Below are positions 21,730-33,138 of a stretch of DNA of 64,000 nucleotides, one piece after another (position 1 is the stretch's first letter; every line of letters begins with the position of its first letter). The notes below the pieces were generated by a model, which saw only the letters and a list, made by a program, of their open reading frames with translations, searched no databases and was not told the origin of the DNA. The DNA is taken from positions 372,001 through 436,000 of the forward strand of contig WNNJ02000108.1 of the NCBI GenBank assembly GCA_012934845.2, read 5' to 3'. A program made the translations under genes and the position numbers. This DNA comes from Pomphorhynchus laevis (taxonomy: Eukaryota > Acanthocephala > Palaeacanthocephala > Echinorhynchida > Pomphorhynchidae).

Positions 21730-22540
21730 TTTGTTAAAGCTAACTACAGTCGTGTTTTGCTTTCGATATTACTATCAAAGTTATCCAAGAAAGAACAGTT
21801 CAATTAAACTTATTTCGTTCAGACTAACCACAATAATGTGCTATATTTTATTCTATACGCAATAATTTAACTTTGAACAAAAATTAATAAAGAATTTAAT
21901 ATAATAAAAATATTAAATTTAAAATTAAATTAAAATTTTAAAATTTCTATTTTAACTTAATATGAATAATATAAAATCTTATAACAATAATTTATTATAT
22001 ATAATTATTTATTATTAATTATAAAATTTTGATTTAGCATTATTATCGTTCTTTTTTTTGATTTTTAATTCTATAATTATATAAAATATATTAAATACGT
22101 TGACTCAGTTAGCTGATTTGATTGGTTTAACTTGAACAGTATTAATTATAAAATTGTATTTAACCTTTAAATTGATTTTAAACGTGTAGAAAAATAATTA
22201 TTATAAAGATAATTATTCTAATCGAGAGCAAAAATTAATACGATTTCAGTTTCTTTTCAAATATAGAATTTGGCGGGCAGTTAATTGATGCATAAGATAA
22301 ATGATGGTTTTGTATACTGATTGAAGTAACCTTTTTTAATGGCTGAAGAGAAAATACATTTACGAGTTTACAGTTAGCAACTTGACATTTGTTTAATTTT
22401 GTAGCAAGGAAGAAATCTAGTTTGAAAAATCTTAGAAGAACATGCTTCTATTTAGAACATAGCACATTAGTACGATATCCTCACATGTTCATACATTTTT
22501 TGATAAATACTACAGAACCGTTTCCTTTCTTGTTTCTTAC
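21730..22540. other. AT-rich DNA upstream of the Penelope element
   Basis: Very AT-rich to about 22230. 22260-22550 may be the element's 5' part, since its reading frame extends a little upstream of the first ATG. No pseudo-LTR was recognised. Confidence 0.35.
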
Positions 22541-22551
22541 AAGTAGAGAAT

Positions 22552-24459
22552 ATGAATAGTGAATTAGGTTTTAACAAATTTAAATTTATAAATACAATAA
22601 CATCTGATCCCATCGAGATCAGATGTGATTCCGAAATTATGCTAAACAACTTACCACCGTCAGCCACATTTGCTGTGACCACGAATGATTTCCAATCCCG
22701 CTCAAGTCTTAATCGCATCCAAATGAATATGACAGGCGAAGAACTCAGGGCTCTTAAGCGCTTGAGGAAAGATGAATCGATTATTATCTGCAAGGCCGAT
22801 AAGGGTCGTTCGTTAGTGGTATTGGACAAAAATGTGTACATCGAATCTGGAATAAGTCTACTTCAAGGAAACAAGTTTAAACTTCTCAACAAAGATCCAA
22901 CAATTAATCGCGAAAAACTATTTAATCAGGAGTTGAAAGAATTACTGACTACAAAGGCAATTGATGAAAGTTGGTACAAGAAGGCTTTTTCTAACAGATC
23001 CAAGAGCAGCTTTATGTATCTTCTCCCTAAGATACACAAGCCTGTTCTTCAAATGAGGCCTATTATCGCTAGCTACGGTTCATTCTGTCATAATCTGGCC
23101 AAAATGATCAACAGTCTTATCGTTTCTAACATGCCACGGACATCGTCTTTCATAAATGATGGACCTCACTTTGCCTGTTCCTTAAACCAGGTGTACAGAT
23201 CTTCGTACTTCTTTGCAACTGCCGATGTGAAGTCCCTATTCACGAACGTTCCGCTGGAGCCTTCCATTCAAATGGCAAGTACACTCATCACTGAGCATTG
23301 CACAACACCGAAACTCACAATATCCCAATGGTCGAGTCTCATACAATGGTGCACCTCCAAAAATTCATTCTTGTTCAATAGAAATATTTATGATCAGATC
23401 GATGGTGTAGCCATGGGCTCTCCGTTAGGACCGACACTTGCAAACATCTATATGAGTTCCTGGGAGGCGGATGTTTACTCTTTTATACCGTCCCTAAAAT
23501 ACTGGTGGAGATATGTCGACGATGTCTTTATGGTGCTGAGTGAGAAACCCTCTCTGAATGAATTAGAAAGCTCTCTCAATGGGAAAGACTCTGCAATCCA
23601 ATGGGATGTGTGTTTCGAGAGCAGTACCAGCTCTATTTCCTTCTTGGACGTCTTTGTCAAGAGACACGATAGCAGCGTCATGACATCAGTGTTCAGAAAA
23701 CCAGGTATTTCTTGGTGCCCGCCACCTTGGCACACACATATGTCAGATCGCTACAAAATATCTACTGCGATTTCTTTGTTGACACGACCGGCTCTTATTT
23801 GCTCATCTAAACGAACCGCTTTTTACGAACAAATGACCGTAAAGAAAAAACTAACACAAAGAGGATACCCAAAATGGGCAATCATTATGGCTGAAAAACA
23901 GTCAAAAAAACTCCTACGTCGTCGCATGAACTTATCTAACCCTGATGAGGTTAGAACAAACACAGTCCCAAGTCTGACCTCGTATATTGGCACTACCTTT
24001 ATCAACAACTCGTGCAGCAGATCACTACAAAACGATCTAAAGCGCTCAGGATTGACGAATATTCGAATTTACCACAAAAGATGTTGCACTTTATCTGGGA
24101 TGTTCAAAAAGAAACCTAAATTGTCTCCTGTAAGTGGCGTATACCGCATTCCTTGCCAAGATTGTGACGCGGGCTATGTAGGACAAACCCGACAAACATT
24201 CTCCAAGCGCATTTATCAGCATCAATATGCGCTAAAACGGGGTGACTCCTCGTCTGCCATTGTCAACCACGTCCTATCGACCGATCATGGGATTGACTTT
24301 GGAAAAGCTAAGATTATCTGTGTTGAAAACAACTTGCAACGTCGTCTTATAAAAGAATCAATTTTAATAAATTGCGAAGCGAATCCGATGGCCGGAAATA
24401 AGTCTAACTGGTCACTACGATTACCAGTATCGCATGAAATTGTGGATGGTATCACGTAA
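22552..24459 (+). CDS. Penelope-like element polyprotein: reverse transcriptase plus GIY-YIG endonuclease
   Basis: One open frame of 635 codons. KADKGRSLVVLD at about residue 81, LPKIHKP at about 162, GVAMGSPLGPTLANIYM at about 285, and the catalytic YVDD at about 320 mark a Penelope-type RT. A GIY-YIG endonuclease follows at about 529-600 (GVYRIPCQDC, GYVGQTRQ). This is the domain order of canonical GIY-YIG-bearing Penelope elements, which copy their RNA at nicked or telomeric ends. The frame looks whole, although some relatives have a longer N terminus. It lies between the two host genes. Confidence 0.92.
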   Translation: MNSELGFNKFKFINTITSDPIEIRCDSEIMLNNLPPSATFAVTTNDFQSRSSLNRIQMNMTGEELRALKRLRKDESIIICKADKGRSLVVLDKNVYIESGISLLQGNKFKLLNKDPTINREKLFNQELKELLTTKAIDESWYKKAFSNRSKSSFMYLLPKIHKPVLQMRPIIASYGSFCHNLAKMINSLIVSNMPRTSSFINDGPHFACSLNQVYRSSYFFATADVKSLFTNVPLEPSIQMASTLITEHCTTPKLTISQWSSLIQWCTSKNSFLFNRNIYDQIDGVAMGSPLGPTLANIYMSSWEADVYSFIPSLKYWWRYVDDVFMVLSEKPSLNELESSLNGKDSAIQWDVCFESSTSSISFLDVFVKRHDSSVMTSVFRKPGISWCPPPWHTHMSDRYKISTAISLLTRPALICSSKRTAFYEQMTVKKKLTQRGYPKWAIIMAEKQSKKLLRRRMNLSNPDEVRTNTVPSLTSYIGTTFINNSCSRSLQNDLKRSGLTNIRIYHKRCCTLSGMFKKKPKLSPVSGVYRIPCQDCDAGYVGQTRQTFSKRIYQHQYALKRGDSSSAIVNHVLSTDHGIDFGKAKIICVENNLQRRLIKESILINCEANPMAGNKSNWSLRLPVSHEIVDGIT

Positions 24460-24610
24460 ACGAATGGACTTCTTCCGTGGTATTCCTATTATAAAACTTG
24501 TATCTCTGTACTGTCATTTTAATTCTGTTTGATATTTTTAATTTGTTGACAAGGACCGTTTGGTCGAAAGCTCCAACAAAAACTTTTAAAACTTTTTCAC
24601 AAGTCTATAA
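24460..24610 (+). mobile_element. Penelope 3' flank with ribozyme-like stem-loop
   Basis: About 90 nt past the stop codon, GGACC-GTTT-GGTC is followed by GAAAG (24553-24575). A short GGACC stem next to GAAA is what stem II of Penelope hammerheads looks like, but the CTGATGA core is not clearly present. It is likely the decayed 3' pseudo-LTR. Confidence 0.4.
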
Positions 24611-24689
24611 TGAATGATCGATACAACAATATAAATACAATAATTGCAATTTCCTCATTTCATAATTAAAAATAGATTTATACATTCTA

Positions 24690-25890
24690 AAAAGCAAAGT
24701 TCATAGTATTCGTTGATTTTGTCAAAGCGTTTGACACGATTGATAGCGACGTACTAATGAAAAAGCTGCTCTACTTGCATAATATAAAAGGGAAGCTATT
24801 TAAAGACGAAAAATTAGGGCGAACAATTCAATTTTGATTTGCAAAAGCAAGATTAAAGCTATTGAAAGGTAATTAGTTAAAAAGGTTTGTCGATAAGTTT
24901 CACTTAAATTGCCCATAATTCAGCAATTATTAAGTCACAAATTTAATAATTATAAATTATATAATTATAATAATTATGAAACAAACCCGCTTTATCATCA
25001 GGTACCCTTGCGTCTTTCGACAACGCGATCTTATGGCTTTGAGGTGTGCTTACAGATAAGTCAATAGAGAATGTATGAACGAAGTTTGAAACCGGTACAT
25101 AGAGGTTTCAATGCAATCGCGTGGCCGAATGAATCCAAAATTACATAAAAATTCGATAAAATCTAGGTTCATATGCAGTGCTTTTAAATGATATTAAAAC
25201 CACTTTCTGTTTATATGTTTAAAATACTTAACGTAATTCAAGTAATTCAATTAATGGGAAGAAATTCCGACCCATAGAACAATCTAGAGGAGTATTGTAG
25301 GGAATACTACAATACACAATACTGCAATATACATGTATTTTTGTATGCTGGTGATTTAGCAATTCTGAGTACTAAGCTCGAGTATATTCGACAAGCAATG
25401 AACCGATTAAGTGAATATTGCATAAACAATGCAATTGAAGTAAATATCGCTAAGACAAAATTGATGAAATTTCGAAAGGGAGGCCGTTTACGATTGTGAC
25501 GAAATTCGCTACATGAATCAAGTAATTGAATACACTAAAGTATATAATTACCTGTGACTTCATGTAACATCAAGATGGTCGTTTAATTAACATATTAGAG
25601 AGAAACGTAGAATGTTATTGTTGAAGATGCACACTTTCAAAAATATTAACAAATTGTCTCTGTCAGGAATTAGCAAGCTTTTCACAATTATGCTTGAACC
25701 CATCATAACATACGGACTAGAAGCCATATGGGAAAATTTAACAATCAGCGATATGCCTATTCTAGATGGGGCAAAGTGGCAATACTTAAAATCAGCATTA
25801 AAACTATCATCTAAAACTTCATATATGCGAATTCGTTTGATAAGTAAAGAACAATTAATATCAGAAAGTTTAGATTTTTAAAAAAGAATC
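24690..25890 (+). mobile_element. Degraded LINE reverse transcriptase
   Basis: FVDFVKAFDTID near 24708-24745 is RT motif A; FVYAGDLAILS near 25338 corresponds to the YADD box, with Gly replacing the first Asp. A C-terminal region follows at 25612-25881 (LEPIITYGLEAIW). Multiple frame breaks; old copy. Confidence 0.7.
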
Positions 25891-26199
25891 TAAGTTTAAC
25901 TACTTCATTAACATAACATATTCAAAATATGAAGATAAAATAAGACGAAGTTAGGACAAAATTCTGGAGTACGCCAGCTATGATACAGACAAATTGGACG
26001 AAACCAAATTATACCAAGAGAAGATTTATATTAAGATTATCAATGCATGGTTACCACAATAAAATTTGTTGTTGGGGACCGATTATTCATGAAATGCATA
26101 CTAATTGCATATGTAAATATTGCAAGTGTTTATGCAAAAAGCCTTATGCATGCATTTAGTTGTAATTATTTGTCAGCAAAAGGATTGATGTTTCTAGAT

Positions 26200-29100
26200 G
26201 CTTTACAAGTTTGAAACGTTATGTATCTTTTATTGCTCGTTCTTTTTGACGTTCTTTATTTTCGGATTAATTTGAGACTTATGGCCCGGTTATATTATTC
26301 CTAAGAACCACAAGTGCTAAACATGTTTTTATATCCTTCTTATATGATTTTCACTATTGAATGTATTTCTGCTAACACCGCAAGGTGGCAGTGCAGACTT
26401 GTTAATTGAAAAAAATCGCAGAAAAATCAAAGTTTGTATGTAAACCACAAGCGTTTTGGATCAATCTAAATAGCGATTGAACTATTTATCAGATAAAATA
26501 TTTAAATATCAATTGTAAATCGTAAAAATATTTAAATTGTAAATCGTAAAAATGCAAAGCGGGATATAAAATACAATCAAATAATGAGATAAACATAAAT
26601 ACTTATTTTCATTTGCCTACAAATAAAAAATTCTTTTAGAATTTTTCTAAGGATTGTTTTCAAGAATGCAATTTTGTACACATGAGCCTAGATATGTTGG
26701 TGGACATCCTAAAAGTCAATGGAATTCTGTCTTGAAATCGCTTTATATGCTTTCATCAGTTCTGCTGATTACCTTCAACCTTTATTATAATATCGGTATA
26801 TTGGAGTTATACTTAGCAGTTCATAAAATAGTTTATGAACCTTAAACTATTTATAAATCAGTTTATAAAAGTTATTTTTAAGATAAAGATATTTCTATTT
26901 ACTCAGTTACATGGTAACTGAGTAATAAAATATTATTAAATAGGTTATACAGTGGGTAAAAATAATCACGGATAGCCGAGCTTCGAATATTATCTGTTTA
27001 TGTCAATGCAGTGAGGAAAATTCGTTCAGGCAATTTGTTGTCGAAATGTAAATAAAACATTTTATTATACATTTGAAAGCACCGCGAAAAATATCAAAGT
27101 AATCAGAATGCATTTAGAAATGTAGTTCAATTTATATTGTTAAAATTAAAGTAATCGAAATTATATAAAAATTTAAATTGGCGAACATTTAGCAATATTA
27201 GAATGTTTGTTCTAATTTTAGATTTGATTCTTAGCGTTTATCCGGTTATTTCTAACTTAAATCTTGCTACTCAACGTTTAAAAATGTTTAGACACTTCAT
27301 ATTAAATATTAAATTTCTTAATACGAAAAATAAATTTATATTTTTCTAAAAAAATTCTCCTGACAAAAAGAAATTCAGTGAATGATGAATTTGATGGTAA
27401 GAACGTTTATGAAAAATGGCATTTATAAACATAAGAATATTATATTATTGAATAATAATATAAATATTTATTTATAAATTAATAAATTAAAATTTAACAA
27501 AATTTAAAATAAAAAATAAATAAGTTTATAATACATACTTTTATGGTCAATCATAAACACAATGTTCCATTGCTAGATTTACTGGAATAATAAAAAAATA
27601 TATTAAAGCCAATTTAAGACATTTTTTATAATATTGTAAAGCAGGACATATGAAGCATTTGCCTGTTATTATAGCGAGATGAAGAAATACTTGTGCTTTT
27701 ATTTACTAAATACTCTATTTAGTTGTACATATAAGGGAATATATAATAGGAATATATATATATTTTAAGTATATAGCACAGAAACACTTTTTAGGTAAAT
27801 CTTACATAGTATTGCTTGAAAATATATTACTTCAGTTTTCAAATCGGCGACTAAGTAACAACTTCTCTTTCTAAATTATCAAGCAACAACTGCGATATGA
27901 TTCAATGATGATATCAAGCGATAAATGCGGAATAATCAAGCTGCGATATGATTCAATGTATCACCTTTTTACCTCAGAACCTTTATAATTCAAATCTCCA
28001 TTACCTATTTTTATTCAAAGCTATAATAAAAATAAATATTATAGTCAATTTCCATGATGGCTTTTAATGACGTTAAAACTATCTTGATAATATTGTATCA
28101 GAGTGGATTGGGAAATGCATATGATGTATGCTCTAGATAATACAAGGTTTTAAACAATAGCAAAATGACTTGTTAACGCTAAATCCATTAATTAATTTTA
28201 ATTGTTACATTGACAATACGAGTAAAGAGTGTCAGTTCACTATGAATTTACCAAAATTCAAATGTAAACGTTATGAACCTTTCCTGCAAAAGATAGTGCT
28301 ATTATATGTTGTGCGTGCTTAAAGTTCAATTAAAAAATCAATCTGTAAATTAATTATCAAATTGTCGGTAAATAAAATTACAAATGTAAACACATTTGAT
28401 TTTGATAACATTTTGACATAATTTTAAATAATTAATTTAATTTAATTAATAAATTTAATTTTAATTATTTACATTGAGTACAGTTTGCGAAAATTTGCTT
28501 GAGAATAAATGAGATCATGTCAGATATTTTCTTACTATAAATAAATATATCAAAAAGTAGTCTATTTTCTCAATAAAACAATATTTTGATTTTAATCATT
28601 AGTATTTCTGAGCAGTTGCTGTAGAACATCTGCTAGTGTGGCTCAGACACTTCTAAACTGTTGTGTGTGTTTATCTTAGGAGTGCGTGTTTATCTTAAAT
28701 TTTGTTATTATTAAGTAAATTTATTATTAAAAATTACATTTAAAAATAAATTTATTTTTTCCCGATGAAGACATCAGCCGCTATCAATACTTGGTTTTGA
28801 ATAAATAACATTTTTCACACTCTCCTAATTGAAAATGTTTTTTAATGAGTGAACAGTAATTTATTGTTCAAATTGAAGATGACGCTTTAGAAAAAATTTT
28901 GTGTTTATAAAGCTTTCCTTGTTTTTTAGACAATCAAATTGTTGTAGCTAACCTTTTAAGAATTTACTTATAGATTGTTGTAAATAATTGATTTGGAAAA
29001 AAATCATATAAAATTAATCCTTAAAATTACGTTTTCATAAAACTTAAAGAGTTAAAGTTTTCTAATTATTATACGAATCGATATTATTCGAATCGATATT

Positions 29101-29860
29101 ATTCGAATCGATATTATTATGTAATGATAATTATATTGTCATATAATTTATTGAAAATATTGTATAATATATTATTAATTATAGATTATATATAATAATT
29201 ATAGATCAAATATGTACAAATTTGATAAATATGAGTTAAAATTTATTCTTGAAAACTTAAAATAATTAATAGATAATAAATTATAATCTATAATTTTAAT
29301 TATATAATAGATAATTTTTATAATGCAAATATGTTTGAAAAAAATCATTTGAAATTAATTCTTCAAATTAGTTTTTACATTAAACTTTTAAAATTAAAGT
29401 TTCCTAATGTGTAAAATAAAAATAGAATTATAAAAAATACTTAGTGTGAGTAATACTATACGGAGTTTTAATGGCAAATACAAAATTAAACTTGTCGGCT
29501 TGGAGAATGGCTCACTAATTTGTTTAATCAGGAATCGGTTAACATAGTGCAATAAACAAGCAGTTATTTTTAAGTATGTCTTGAACGAAAATGCCATAAG
29601 TCTTAGTAATATTTCATTACTTAAAATAGTAACGGAAAGCACAGAATGTATCAGCGCATAAGTTTATCTGCACTCAGCGTTTTAACCAAAAATATCATGT
29701 CATCAGTCTATGTTATGAGTTTAGGAGTATTTCTGCACTTAGTAGTGGAGCATATTTATTACTGATTAGCCTAAATATGACGAAAATAATATTAATATAA
29801 TATTAATATTTAATATTATATATTTGGATGAAGTAGATAATAAATATTTGGATTAAATAG
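26200..29860. other. 3.7 kb of AT-rich intergenic DNA
   Basis: No gene found. Small features: three tandem copies of a 15-bp unit (TATTATTCGAATCGA) near 29077-29118, and a short duplicated block at 27890-27955 (CTGCGATATGATTCAATG). Short open frames here have no coding look. Confidence 0.45.
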
Positions 29861-29867
29861 ATATTAT

Positions 29868-29930
29868 TTACTCACGAGGAATGATCTCACTCTCTTTTGA
29901 GAAAATTTATAAATAATAAGTTAGCCAATA
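29868..29930. repeat. Diverged repeat flanking the CR1/L2-like LINE, left copy
   Basis: Resembles 34880-34945 in the same orientation (shared CACTCTC and TTGAGAAAATT blocks). The pair brackets the LINE but is too long and diverged for a simple target-site duplication. Confidence 0.45.
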
Positions 29931-30735
29931 TAAATGAGACCTGCGCTGGCATTTGCTAGTGATTTTGCTAATGATTCAATTTGGTTGAGCAGTAGTGCTG
30001 TTTAGCACTCGATGATGTTACTAGAGTTTACTAGTACCTCATACACATGACTCGTGTATTATGCCATCTGCCAGTCCTTCTCTGCATTCAACAGTGGGAG
30101 AGATATAATAATAATTTATTTAACGTGGCAAATGCGTGCAAAATGCACTCTTACATGACCACTAACACCTTTCCCACAACAGTGGGAAAGATATAATAAT
30201 AATTTATTTAACGTGGCAAATGCGTGCAAAATGCACGCTTACATGACCACTAACAAACAAAAAAAAGAACATCAAAGATCACAGGTAATTAGTTAATTGT
30301 TGAAAAAGAATTGGATTTGGCGTTTGAAGTACGGCATTGATCTTGATTGGCGTATATGAATGGGCAGATGATTCCACGAGAGAGCAGCAGCCACAACGAA
30401 GGAGCGGAGTCCAAAGGAGGTACAGTAGTTTGGGACATGTAAAAAGAAGGGAATTACGGGAGCGCAGAGCACAATACACAGTACGAGAATTGTCGAGAAA
30501 AGGAAGGTTGAGAAATGAAAGGGTATGAGAAGTTATAAGGCGAAAAGCAATGATAAGAAGACGAATTTGAACACGACAATAAATTGTAGGCAAATCGATA
30601 GAAACAAGATGGTGGGATGTATTATCAAAACGACGAAGACGGAGGATAACTCGGACGGCAGCGTTGATGATGCGTTGTAAAGGAAGAAGAGTGGATTTAG
30701 GTGAGTTGGAAAATATACTAAGACAATAATCGAGT

Positions 30736-31670
30736 CTAAAAAAGGAGAGAAGATATGAGAGTCATACAAGAAGGTAAATCAATCAATCTACGAACTTGAC
30801 GGAGATTGTGGAGTATCAAGGTAGATGAACGTACTTTATCTCTAACGAAAGGTTTAAGTGAAAGTCGGTTGTCGAAATGAAAGCCTAGGAAAACGAGATT
30901 ATCAACGATAGGAAGAATTGTAGAATTTAATGATACGGAAGGAGGTTCTAAGTCGAAACGTCGAGTTAGGATCCACATAATTTTAGATTTATCAGGATTC
31001 AGAGAAAGGCGAAGGGAAGAAAGATGATTGGAAATTGAGACACGATAGCTGGAAACAGAAACACTAAGATCATTAATACGATAAGAAGGTGCGTGAGCAT
31101 AGATGATAATGTCATCAGCATTTTGCATAACATGGAAGCTAGATGTATGAGAAATCTAAGACAAGTCACCGAGAAGAATAGAGAAAAGCATAGGGCCTAA
31201 TACGGAGCCTTGTGGAACACCGGTCGGGATGGATGAAGGATGGGAGAGAGAAGAGTTAAAATAGACGCGAAATGTACGGTTTGATAGATATAAAGAAAAC
31301 CATGATACAGTGGGTAAAGAGAAGCCATAATCATGACGAAGGCGATGGAGAAGAATCGAGTGATCAACGATGTCAAAAGCAGACGATAGATCAAGAGAAA
31401 CTATGACACTACATAATTTATGATCGCGCGATATGAGTAAGTCATTATAAACTTTAAGACAAGCAATTTCAGTAGAGTGATTAGAGCGAAAAGCGGCTTG
31501 TAAGGGAGGAAATAAGTTGGAGGAAAAGATATATGTATTAACTTGCTTAAGATCGAGACGCTCAAGGAGTTTAGAGAGTTGGGATAAGTGAGATAGGACG
31601 GTACGAAGATGGTAGTGAGGAGTCGAGATATTGCTTTTTGATGAGAGGACGAACAGTGGCGCATTTCCAG
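30736..31670 (-). pseudogene. LINE reverse transcriptase (CR1/L2-like ORF2, C-terminal part)
   Basis: Motifs in adjacent frames: SLDLSSAFDIVDH near 31405-31365, TGVPQGSVLGPMLFS near 31225-31180, NADDIIIYA near 31125-31095 (Asn for the Tyr of YADD), and VFLGFHFDN near 30880. At least two frame changes or stops separate the pieces, so it cannot be expressed as one enzyme. Confidence 0.8.
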
Positions 31671-32010
31671 ATGGAAGGAAATGTACAGCTACGGATGGAC
31701 GAGTTGAACAATGTGGTTAGGAAGGGTTAGATAGAGGAGCAGATATTTTTAAGCAAGTGAGTGGGAATTGGGTCAGAGGGAGTGGTTTTATTAGGTAATG
31801 ACATCAGAACCGAAGAAACTTCATCAGATGAAACGGGAAGAAGGTGGAATAGCTCTGGTAGGGAAGTATTTTAAGAGAAGCGAGGTTGCAAGGGGGCTAT
31901 GGGTAGTAGGGAAAGTAAATTAGATAGCTTAGTTTGTAGATAAGAAGAAAATTCATAAGGATTATATAACAAGAGGTAGATGATCGTGAAAGAATTGAGT
32001 TTAAGATTTT

Positions 32011-33138
32011 CTAATGAGATTTAAAGTTAAAAGATGAGTCGGGTTGATTTCGCCAAAAGAGAGTACGTTTAGTACGTATAAGAATGAGATGTGAATGGTG
32101 TAGAGAAAAGTAGAAATCACGGAGATTTGGAGGAAGTGAGTTGGGAAAATGTTTAAGAAAGCGATTATACATACGAAAAGAGTGACGAAGTCTACGCTTA
32201 GAAAGACTACAGTCAGAATCGAACCAGGGAGCATGGCGCAAGCGCGTAGAACGTCGGAGTCGACTATCTCTCTCGGGAGAGATAGTTACGATGAAGTGAA
32301 AAGAGTGAAGAATTGAGTAAGGCTGTGTAGAGAATAGGGATATCGAGAAGTTTCCAGGGTCGACTTGGTGTGGATAATAATAAAGGCGGAGAAGGAGGAA
32401 GGGGGCTAGTAAGAGTAAGAGTGACAAGGAAATGATCGGACAATCCAGGATCGGTAATTGACAAAGAGGTATATAGTCATTGAAGCAGTTAGGAACAGCA
32501 ATGATGTCGAGAGCGCCGCCGAGAATGTGATTTAGGCTTGTTGAAAGTAATTTATAGTTAAAATCAGGAAAAATATTAGTTAAAGTGATAGAGTCAGAGT
32601 CGGCCGGGCGATCAAGACGAATGTTAAAGTCACCGAGAAAAAAATAAGGAGTATAAGACAATGAACAGTGAGACATAAGATCTGCAAGGTCGTAAAAGAG
32701 GATACGTGAGGGGTCAACTGAACCTGGACGGTATACAATCACAAGTTCCTGAGGGAAAGGCGTTGATAATCTGCATATGAGTAATTCGAACGAAGTGTAA
32801 CGGATGTTAACGTTGATTTTACGTAAAGACATTGGGTGACGAGTAATGGCAACAATACCGCCATGGTTAGACGCAGTAGATGTATGAGATGTAATTTGAC
32901 AAGCTGATTCAACTAGAGAACAACCAGAGCGACATAGACGACGAATAGCAAGATCGTCGGAGTCAGAGTGCCAGGATTCGGTAATGCAGAGAATATCGAT
33001 AGATAATTGATCGAAGATATCGAGAAGCATATCAGCTTTATGAAGAATGGAGCGAGTATTGAATAGACTAAGACGAAAAGTATGCTTAGGAGCGAGATCG
33101 ACTAGCGAAGAAGACAAGGGGGAGAGATGGGACGCCAT
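32011..33138 (-). CDS. LINE APE-type endonuclease (CR1/L2-like ORF2, N-terminal part)
   Basis: 375 codons. LSLFNTRSILHK, DILCITESWH, GGIVAITR and FLGDFNIRLDRP mark the apurinic-endonuclease fold; after about residue 260 it becomes the endonuclease-RT linker. The frame is closed before the RT, so ORF2 is split here. Confidence 0.85.
   Translation of the reverse strand: MASHLSPLSSSLVDLAPKHTFRLSLFNTRSILHKADMLLDIFDQLSIDILCITESWHSDSDDLAIRRLCRSGCSLVESACQITSHTSTASNHGGIVAITRHPMSLRKINVNIRYTSFELLICRLSTPFPQELVIVYRPGSVDPSRILFYDLADLMSHCSLSYTPYFFLGDFNIRLDRPADSDSITLTNIFPDFNYKLLSTSLNHILGGALDIIAVPNCFNDYIPLCQLPILDCPIISLSLLLLLAPFLLLRLYYYPHQVDPGNFSISLFSTQPYSILHSFHFIVTISPERDSRLRRSTRLRHAPWFDSDCSLSKRRLRHSFRMYNRFLKHFPNSLPPNLRDFYFSLHHSHLILIRTKRTLFWRNQPDSSFNFKSH

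Noticed and set aside
22467-22841. Open frame on the minus strand overlapping the Penelope start
   Set aside because: It is antisense to a well-supported RT frame and has no recognisable domain.
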